From: PALSA-505 sp035308365
GTDB taxonomy: Bacteria > Actinomycetota > Actinomycetes > Streptosporangiales > Streptosporangiaceae
Assembly (NCBI GenBank): GCA_035308365.1
Contig: DATGGU010000046.1
Location: 1-38,802, forward strand
Direction of reading: 5' to 3'
Length of the DNA: 38,802 nt
Shown here: piece by piece, positions 32,986-38,802 of the stretch
Numbering within the stretch: the stretch's first letter is position 1
Layout of the letters: every line of letters starts with the position of its first letter
Position numbers and translations under genes: made by a program
Notes under the pieces: generated by a model
What the model saw: the letters and a program-made list of their open reading frames with translations, nothing else
What the model was told of the DNA's origin: nothing
The model's database searches: none

Positions 32986-34398
32986 TCAGAACTGCAGCGA
33001 TTTGATCTCCAGGTACTCCTCAAGGCCGGGTACGCCCAGCTCCCGGCCGTACCCGGATTCCCCGAACCCGCCGAACGGCGCGGCCGGGTTGAACGCCCCG
33101 CCGTTGATCTCCACCTGCCCGGCCCGCAGCCGCCGGCCGACCGCCGTGGCGTGGTCGGGGTCACCGGACCAGACCGCCGCGGCCAGCCCGTACCTGGTGC
33201 CGTTGGCGATCCGCACCGCCTCGTCCTCGGTGTCGTAGGCCAGCACCGAGAGCACCGGCCCGAAGATTTCCTCCTGGGCGATCGTCATGTCCGGCCTGAC
33301 CCCGCCGAACACGGTCGGCCGCACGTAGTACCCGGTGGGCAGGTCGTCGGGCGGCTCGGCACCGCCGGCCGCGAGCGTGGCGCCCTCGGCCACCCCCTTC
33401 TCGATGAAGCCGCGGACCCGGTCCCGCTGGGCGGCCGAGACCAGCGGGCCGATCCGGGTTCCCTCGGCGAACGGGTCGCCGGCCGGGTAGCGCGCGGCGT
33501 TCTTGGCGGCCTGCCCGACCGCCTCGTCGTAGACGTCCCGGTGCACCAGCATCCGGGTCAGCGCGGTGCAGGTCTGCCCGGCATTGATGAACGCCTTGGC
33601 CACCCCGGCCTTGACCGCGGTGGGCAGGTCGGCGTCGGGCAGTATCACGTTGGCCGACTTGCCGCCCAGCTCCAGGGTTACCCGCTTGACCGTCCGCGCG
33701 GCCAGCTCGGCGACCCGCTTGCCCGCCCGGGCCGATCCGGTCAGCGACACCACATCGATGCCCGGATGGGCCGCTATCGCCTCGCCGGTTACCGGCCCGG
33801 TGCCGCTGACCAGGTTGAACACGCCCGGCGGCAGGCCCGCCTCGTGGAAGATCGCGGCCAGCTCGTAGGCGGCCAGCGGCGCGACCTCGCTGGGCTTCAG
33901 CACCGCCGTGCACCCCGCTGCCAGCGCCGCCGCGACCTTGGCCACGATCTGGTGCAGCGGGTAATTCCACGGCGTGATCATCCCGGCCACCCCGGCCGGC
34001 TCCCTGACGACCAGCGAGTTGCCGGTCCGCTCACCGCCGAACTCGTAGTAGCTGAGCAGCTCCACATAGCTGGCGAGCACCGCCAGCGGCAGGCCGACCT
34101 GCACCTTCCTGGCAAACCCGATCGGCGACCCCACGTCGGTGGCGATCACCCTGGCCACATCGTCGGCCCGCCCGGCCAGCAGCCCGGCCACCGCGTCCAG
34201 CAGTTCCGCCCGCTCGGCAGCAGGAGTGGCCGCCCAGCCCGGGAACGCCTTCCTGGCCGCCATCACGGCCATGTTCACATCGGCCGGATCTCCCGCGGGC
34301 ACCCGGTCGATAACCGCCTCGGTCGCCGGATTGACGACGTCGATGCCAGCCTCTCCAGCAGACGGAACCCACGCCCCGCCGACATAGTTATCCCGCAT
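32986..34398 (-). CDS. NAD(P)-dependent aldehyde dehydrogenase
   Basis: A 470-aa member of the ALDH superfamily oxidising an unknown aldehyde to the acid. PWNYP is at 143-147 and K168 of LKPS binds cofactor. The catalytic base is E243 in LELGGKSAN and the nucleophile C277 in NAGQTCTAL. The ending EEIFGPVLSVLAYDTEDEA and PFGGFGESGYGRELG is typical. The ATG at 34398 follows a GAGGA site and is preferred to an upstream ATG at 34446. It is followed closely by rpiB. Substrate cannot be predicted. Confidence 0.94.
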   Translation of the reverse strand: MRDNYVGGAWVPSAGEAGIDVVNPATEAVIDRVPAGDPADVNMAVMAARKAFPGWAATPAAERAELLDAVAGLLAGRADDVARVIATDVGSPIGFARKVQVGLPLAVLASYVELLSYYEFGGERTGNSLVVREPAGVAGMITPWNYPLHQIVAKVAAALAAGCTAVLKPSEVAPLAAYELAAIFHEAGLPPGVFNLVSGTGPVTGEAIAAHPGIDVVSLTGSARAGKRVAELAARTVKRVTLELGGKSANVILPDADLPTAVKAGVAKAFINAGQTCTALTRMLVHRDVYDEAVGQAAKNAARYPAGDPFAEGTRIGPLVSAAQRDRVRGFIEKGVAEGATLAAGGAEPPDDLPTGYYVRPTVFGGVRPDMTIAQEEIFGPVLSVLAYDTEDEAVRIANGTRYGLAAAVWSGDPDHATAVGRRLRAGQVEINGGAFNPAAPFGGFGESGYGRELGVPGLEEYLEIKSLQF

Positions 34399-34533
34399 AC
34401 CGCCATCCTCGCGCACCGTATCGGCCGGCCGGCACCCAGCGTTCATGTGCTGGCGGCCACGGCAACCTCCGTCATCCGCTCCAACGAGTGTGCCGCAGTG
34501 TAGCGCTACTGAACTACAGGGCTCTGCGGCTGT

Positions 34534-35082
34534 TCAGCCGGCCAGGGCGGTGTGCAGGCGGATGGTTGGCACCGGGACGCCCATGTCCAGGGAGCGGCGG
34601 GCGCCGTCGGGGGCCCAGCCTGCCGATTCGAGGAAGCGGGCGGCGGCCGTGTCCTGTTCGAGTACCCAGGCGCAGGCGGTGTGGAAGCCGTCCTCGGCCA
34701 TCGTTGTGGCGGCGGCGTTCAGGAGCCTGCCGCCGTGGCCGTTGCCCCGCTGGTCCTCGGCGACGCACAGCTCGTAGAGCTCGGCGTCGGTGCCGGCCCA
34801 CAGGCCCGGATCGGTGGCCGGGCCGAACGAGGCGAACCCGGCGACCATGCGGTCACCCGACGGGTCCGTGGTGACCGCCACGAGCACGCGGTGCCGGGTT
34901 GTCGGCGGGCCGGACAGCGAGGCTGCCCAGTGGTCCCGCCCCCTCCGTATGGAATCCTCACTGGTTATGTCCGCGAGAACAGGGTCAGGCACGAGACCTT
35001 GGTACCCGGATCGCCACCGGCCGATCTGGATGCGGGCCAGATCCGCGGCGTCGCCCGGCCGGGCGTCCTGGATCCGGTTCAA
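34534..35082 (-). CDS. GNAT-family N-acetyltransferase
   Basis: A 182-aa GCN5-related acetyltransferase. Acetyl-CoA-binding motif A is ELCVAEDQRGNGHGGRLLNAA, with the Q-R-x-x-G-x-G core at 111-117, followed by ACAWVLEQDTAAARFLESAGW (motif B). The proposed start is a rare TTG at 35082 that overlaps the ilvD stop in TTGA, so translation is probably coupled to ilvD. The much longer open frame upstream is a shadow of ilvD. Substrate unknown. Confidence 0.88.
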   Translation of the reverse strand: MNRIQDARPGDAADLARIQIGRWRSGYQGLVPDPVLADITSEDSIRRGRDHWAASLSGPPTTRHRVLVAVTTDPSGDRMVAGFASFGPATDPGLWAGTDAELYELCVAEDQRGNGHGGRLLNAAATTMAEDGFHTACAWVLEQDTAAARFLESAGWAPDGARRSLDMGVPVPTIRLHTALAG

Positions 35083-36929
35083 GAAAGCGCCGGGCCGAGC
35101 AGGCTGATGTCGCGGGCCGCGCCGGTGGAGGCCGAGGTGGCCAGCGCCGCGAAGAGCTGCAGCGCCGGGCTGACCGGGCGGCGGCGGTCGCGGGGGCGGT
35201 AGGAGCCCAGTTCGGCCTTGATCGTGTCCGCCCTGGCCCGCAGCTCGGCCTCGGGCACCGCCAGGGTGAGCTCGCGGCGCGGAATGTCGATCTCCACCCT
35301 GTCCCCGTCCTGGACCAGTGCGATCGGGCCGCCCAAGGCCGCCTCGGGCGCGGCGTGGCAGACCGACAGGCCCGAGGTGCCGCCGGAGAACCGGCCGTCG
35401 GTGATCAGGGCACAGGCGCGGCCGAGGCCGCGGCCCTTGAGATAGCTGGTCGGGTAGAGCATCTCCTGCATACCGGGGCCGCCGCGCGGGCCCTCGTAGC
35501 GGATCACGACGACGTCGCCGGGGCTGACCGCGCCGCCGAGGATGCCCTCGACCGCGTCCTCCTGGCTCTCGAAGACCTTGGCCGGCCCGGCGAACGTGTG
35601 CAGTTCCCCGGGCACGCCGGCCGTCTTGACGATCGCCCCCTCGGGAGCGAGGTTGCCATAGAGCACGGCGAGGCCGCCGTCGGCCGAGTAGGCGTGCGCG
35701 ACGTCCCTGATGCAGCCGCCCTCGGTGTCCTCGTCCAGGGTTGGCCAGCGGGCGCTCTGCGCGAACGGCCGGATGGTGCGCACTCCCCCGGGCGCGGCGT
35801 GGAACAGTTCGACGGCGTCGCGGCCGACCGTGGTGCGGCGGATGTCCCAGCGGTCCAGGAACTCGCCCAGCGAGCGGCTGTGCACCGTGTGCACGCCGCG
35901 GTGCAGCAGCCCGGCCCGGTCCAGCTCGCCGAGGATCGCCGGGATGCCGCCGGCCCGGTGCACGTCCTCCACGTGGTAGTCGCTGCTCGGCGCGACCTTG
36001 CACAGGCACGGCACCCGGCGGGACAGTTCGTCGATGTCCTTGAGGCCGAAGCCCACACCAGCCTCGTGGGCGGCGGCGAGCAGGTGCAGGATCGTGTTCG
36101 TGGATCCGCCCATTGCCACGTCCAGGGCCATCGCGTTCTCGAACGCGTCCCGGCTGGCGATGGCGCGGGGCAGCACCGACTCGTCGCCTTCGGCGTAGTA
36201 GCGCTGGGTGATCTCGGCGATCAGCCGGCCGGCCAGCTCGAACAGGTCCCGCCGCGCGGTGTGGGTGGCGAGTGTGGTGCCGTTGCCCGGCAGGGCGAGG
36301 CCGATCGCCTCGGTCAGGCAGTTCATGGAGTTGGCGGTGAACATGCCCGAACACGAGCCGCAGGTGGGGCAAGCCTGCTGCTCCAATTCGAGCAATTCGC
36401 GGTCGTTGATCTTGCCGGCCTGGTACGCGCCTACGCCCTCAAATACGCTGATGAGGTCTATCGAGCGCCCGTCGGCGAGCTTGCCTGCCGCCATCGGTCC
36501 GCCGCTCACAAAGATGGTAGGGATATCGATGCGCATGGCTGCCATGAGCATACCTGGAACGATCTTGTCACAGTTGGGAATGCACACCATGCCGTCGAAG
36601 CGGTGCGCCTCGACCATCGTCTCGACGCAATCTGCTATCAGTTCGCGGCTGGGCAGCGAGTATTTCATGCCGATGTGCCCCATGGCGATGCCGTCATCGA
36701 CTCCGATGGTATTAAATTCAAAGGGGACGCCGCCTGCAGCACGAATGGCCTCTTTGACGAGCTTGCCGAAGGCCTGCAGGTGAACATGTCCCGGCACCAC
36801 GTCCACATAAGAGTTGCAGACAGCGATGAAGGGCTTATTGAAATCATTTTCGCCGACGACGCCGGTCGCGCGCAGCAGCCCCCGGTGAGGCGCGCGCTCG
36901 AAGCCGAGCTTGATTTGATCTGAACGCAT
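35079..36929 (-). CDS. ilvD: Dihydroxy-acid dehydratase, with an internal composition break
   Basis: A 616-aa Fe-S enzyme of valine/isoleucine synthesis converting dihydroxy acids to 2-keto acids. Likely cluster cysteines are C38 (AVCNSY), C120 (PNCDK) and C193 (CGSCSGM); TDGRFSGGTSGLSVCHAAPEAA is the usual C-terminal motif. The ATG at 36929 follows AGGAG, 9 bp after ilvE. The first 185 or so codons (36929 to about 36377) have moderate GC, the rest strongly high GC. The switch falls around the highly conserved CPTCGSCSGMFTANSMNCL segment. The frame is intact, but the gene may be a hybrid of two genomes by assembly or recombination. Confidence 0.9.
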   Translation of the reverse strand: MRSDQIKLGFERAPHRGLLRATGVVGENDFNKPFIAVCNSYVDVVPGHVHLQAFGKLVKEAIRAAGGVPFEFNTIGVDDGIAMGHIGMKYSLPSRELIADCVETMVEAHRFDGMVCIPNCDKIVPGMLMAAMRIDIPTIFVSGGPMAAGKLADGRSIDLISVFEGVGAYQAGKINDRELLELEQQACPTCGSCSGMFTANSMNCLTEAIGLALPGNGTTLATHTARRDLFELAGRLIAEITQRYYAEGDESVLPRAIASRDAFENAMALDVAMGGSTNTILHLLAAAHEAGVGFGLKDIDELSRRVPCLCKVAPSSDYHVEDVHRAGGIPAILGELDRAGLLHRGVHTVHSRSLGEFLDRWDIRRTTVGRDAVELFHAAPGGVRTIRPFAQSARWPTLDEDTEGGCIRDVAHAYSADGGLAVLYGNLAPEGAIVKTAGVPGELHTFAGPAKVFESQEDAVEGILGGAVSPGDVVVIRYEGPRGGPGMQEMLYPTSYLKGRGLGRACALITDGRFSGGTSGLSVCHAAPEAALGGPIALVQDGDRVEIDIPRRELTLAVPEAELRARADTIKAELGSYRPRDRRRPVSPALQLFAALATSASTGAARDISLLGPALS

Positions 36930-36938
36930 GACGACTCC

Positions 36939-37940
36939 TTATTCGTAGACGGGCGTTACCCAGTCTTTGTACTTTTCGTTTTCGCCACGACAGGCGGAGA
37001 GGTACACTTGCTGCAACTGCATGGTGAACGCGCCGGGTTTGCCTGTGCGCACCGGGCGGCGATCTACGCTGGTGACGGGCGACACCTGCACGCCTGTGCC
37101 GCACATGAAGATTTCATCGGCGGCATAGAGTTCCGTGCGATCAATGCGCCGTTCCTCGACCGTCATGCCGAACTCCTGCATAGCCAGGTCAATCAGGATA
37201 TTGCGCGTGATGCCTTCGAGGATGTCCTCGGAGAGCGCGGGCGTAGCCAGCCTGCCATTGCGCAGCACAAAAAGGTTACACGAACTCCCCTCGGAAACGG
37301 TACCGTCATGCGTAAGCATAATGGCTTCGTCAAAGCCGGTCGCGGTGGCGTCGTCCACCGCCAGGCAGCTATTGATGTAGGCGCCCGTTACTTTGGCGCG
37401 CACGGGCATAGCGTTGCTGTTGGCGCGCCTCCATGACGAGGTGCAGACGCTGAGACCGGCGTTGATATCGACATAATTGCCCATCGGGAAGGCGTAAATG
37501 GCAACGGCATCTTCCAGCGTGCTGAGCGTCAATTTGATGGTGCGCGAGGATTTGTAGGTGATTGGACGCACATACACGTCCGAGCGATAGCCATGCATGC
37601 GCACGAGTTCCAGCGTGATGCGGCACAGTTCATCGATGGATTCTTTGGGGCGCATGCGCAGCACGTTCCAGGAATTTTCCATGCGTTGGAAGTGCTCGCG
37701 CATTTTGAGCAGGTACAACTGCTGCTGCTGCTCGTTCCAGTAGCAGCGAATGCCTTCAAAGCAGGCGGTGCCATAATGCAATGCATGCGTGGCGATGCTT
37801 ACCTTCGCAGCGCTCATAGGGACAATGCGTCCCTCAAAGTAGGCGTAGCCCTCTTCGAGGCTGAGAACGGGTATTTTCGGAGCTTCAGCTCTGGCTGGAA
37901 GGCCGTTTTGCTGCGGTATGCTAGTTTTGGTCTGGGTCAC
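36939..37940 (-). CDS. ilvE: Branched-chain amino acid aminotransferase
   Basis: A 333-aa fold-type IV PLP aminotransferase for the last step of Leu, Ile and Val synthesis. ATHALHYGTACFEGIRCYWN is the N-terminal signature, K183 in RAKVTGAYINS is the PLP lysine, and SEGSSCNLFVL (E217) and GITRNILIDLA follow. The GTG at 37940 follows GGAG by 8 bp and is preferred over an ATG at 37997, which lies inside the palindromic repeat. Sampled lines are about 55-57% GC. The codon use is unlike the dcw genes, and the overall style recalls Chloroflexota such as Ktedonobacteria, a tentative impression. Confidence 0.94.
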   Translation of the reverse strand: MTQTKTSIPQQNGLPARAEAPKIPVLSLEEGYAYFEGRIVPMSAAKVSIATHALHYGTACFEGIRCYWNEQQQQLYLLKMREHFQRMENSWNVLRMRPKESIDELCRITLELVRMHGYRSDVYVRPITYKSSRTIKLTLSTLEDAVAIYAFPMGNYVDINAGLSVCTSSWRRANSNAMPVRAKVTGAYINSCLAVDDATATGFDEAIMLTHDGTVSEGSSCNLFVLRNGRLATPALSEDILEGITRNILIDLAMQEFGMTVEERRIDRTELYAADEIFMCGTGVQVSPVTSVDRRPVRTGKPGAFTMQLQQVYLSACRGENEKYKDWVTPVYE

Positions 37941-37974
37941 TAATGTTGCTCCTTTATTCAGGTATTCAGTCTGA

Positions 37975-38115
37975 AGGGCGACCGCAAGGGTCTCCACCCC
38001 GCATCCACTCCGCTCCCGCCCCTACAATGACTACGAAAACATATCGTTATACATCGTAATCATTGTAAGGGCGGGAGTGGTTGGGTGGAGGGGTGGAGAC
38101 CCTTGCGGTCGCCCT
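37975..38115. repeat. 141-bp near-perfect palindromic element between leuA and ilvE
   Basis: The left arm from 37975 (AGGGCGACCGCAAGGGTCTC) and the right arm ending at 38115 are reverse complements for about 60 bp with few mismatches; the first 26 bp pair exactly. A short A/T-rich loop around 38039-38053 separates them. The outer GGCGACCGCAAGGGT motif is of a type I associate with repeated elements in Ktedonobacteria. It could be a MITE-like insertion or a very strong terminator between the two genes. It begins 20 bp past the leuA stop. Confidence 0.88.
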
Positions 38116-38135
38116 CCTGTCCACCCGCGAGCATG

Positions 38136-38802
38136 TTATATGGCGGCGGGTGTTTCTTTACCACTTTCGACGATATAGACCAGGTCTGCATCGGTGATGT
38201 ACTTTTTCTGGTCTGCCAGGGCAATAAAGCGCCGGTAGGCAACTTTGAGCTGCTCAGCGTCCAGGCGATGACCCAGTTGCCGCAGGCGCGCATCCAGTCC
38301 GTGACGGCCAGAATGCTTGCCCAGCACCAGTTTCGTATCTCCCCAGCCGACAGACTGGGGCGTCATAATCTCGTAGGTCAGGCGATTCTTCAGCATGCCA
38401 TCCTGGTGAATGCCGGCCTCGTGCGCGAAAGCATTAGCCCCCACAACGGCTTTGTTGGGCTGGACAGGAATACCTGTCAGGCGGCTGACAAGCTGGCTGG
38501 CGGCCAGAAATTCCTGGTTATTGATACGTGTGGTGGCATCACCATAATAGTCCGGGCGCGTGCGCAGCGCCATGACCACTTCTTCCATGGCGGTATTGCC
38601 CGCGCGCTCGCCCAGTCCGTTGATGGTGACTTCGACCTGGCGCGCCCCGGCTCTGATGGCTGCCAGTGTATTGGCGGTCGCCATGCCAAGATCATTGTGG
38701 CAGTGCGCGCTCATCACTACGTCCTCAATACCTGGTACGCGCTCGCGCAGGTGGCGGAACAATGCCTCGTACTCGTGCGGCATGGTGTAGCCGACGGTGT
38801 CG
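38136..38802 (-). CDS. leuA: 2-isopropylmalate synthase, 5' end outside the window, short C-terminus
   Basis: The last 221 or so residues of LeuA, which condenses acetyl-CoA and 2-ketoisovalerate in leucine synthesis. The reading frame is open to the window edge, where DTVGYTMPHEYE begins. Metal ligands are in SAHCHNDLGMATAN, followed by GLGERAGN and GANAFAHEAGIHQDGM. The protein stops after subdomain II (FIALADQKKYITDADLVYIV and about 12 more residues), so the usual C-terminal leucine-binding regulatory domain of about 120-130 residues is not present. The palindromic element lies 20 bp past the stop, and truncation by it is possible. Confidence 0.93.
   Translation of the reverse strand, partial: DTVGYTMPHEYEALFRHLRERVPGIEDVVMSAHCHNDLGMATANTLAAIRAGARQVEVTINGLGERAGNTAMEEVVMALRTRPDYYGDATTRINNQEFLAASQLVSRLTGIPVQPNKAVVGANAFAHEAGIHQDGMLKNRLTYEIMTPQSVGWGDTKLVLGKHSGRHGLDARLRQLGHRLDAEQLKVAYRRFIALADQKKYITDADLVYIVESGKETPAAI

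Noticed and set aside
34500..34509. GTAGCGCTAC palindrome upstream of the aldehyde dehydrogenase
   Set aside because: Only 10 bp with no matching regulator or second copy; could be chance.
35083..36372. Upstream extension of the GNAT frame
   Set aside because: It is an out-of-frame reading of ilvD; GNAT similarity starts only at 35082.

Overview
The window is almost entirely the cell-division and cell-wall (dcw) region of a high-GC actinobacterium, plus flanking housekeeping genes. Evidence for the host is the gene order mraZ-rsmH-ftsL-ftsI-murE-murF-mraY-murD-ftsW-murG-murC-ftsQ-ftsZ-pgeF-yggS-sepF, heavy use of GTG starts, DUF3040 and DUF1707 proteins, a mycobacterial-type RpiB, and roughly 70% or higher GC in sampled lines. 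MurE carries the DNPR motif typical of meso-diaminopimelate addition. I cannot place the organism below the level of actinomycete.

Layout. Positions 1-295 hold a tandem 89-bp repeat. Positions 309-20112 are the dcw cluster, all on the minus strand and read from mraZ (right) to sepF (left); seven of its gene junctions are 4-nt stop/start overlaps. Between ftsQ and ftsZ, normally neighbours, sits a lower-GC two-gene cassette (4455-5566): a helix-turn-helix/coiled-coil protein and a two-TM membrane protein, with its own promoter-like region made of palindromes. mraZ has a textbook set of 10-bp-spaced MraZ-box repeats over its promoter, and a second set in the opposite orientation faces a divergent moxR-DUF58-transglutaminase operon (20524-25265).

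Positions 25278-27881 hold, on the minus strand, a DUF3040 membrane protein, DNA polymerase IV and a methyltransferase. Positions 27999-30203 are a plus-strand operon of hisS, a basic disordered protein and a SET-domain lysine methyltransferase. Positions 30194-35082 hold minus-strand genes for a secreted propeller-like protein, a DUF1707 protein, RpiB, an aldehyde dehydrogenase and a GNAT acetyltransferase.

The last 2.4 kb is different. Inside ilvD, near 36310-36390, base composition falls from about 72% to about 55% GC while the reading frame stays open. The rest (start of ilvD, ilvE, the end of leuA) forms a branched-chain amino acid operon of different style and includes a 141-bp near-perfect palindrome. 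This is either a chimeric assembly join in a conserved stretch of ilvD or a real recombination/transfer event; the sequence alone does not decide.

The best candidates for something undescribed are the ftsQ/ftsZ two-gene cassette with its palindromic promoter, the hisS-basic protein-SET operon, and the double MraZ-box arrangement.
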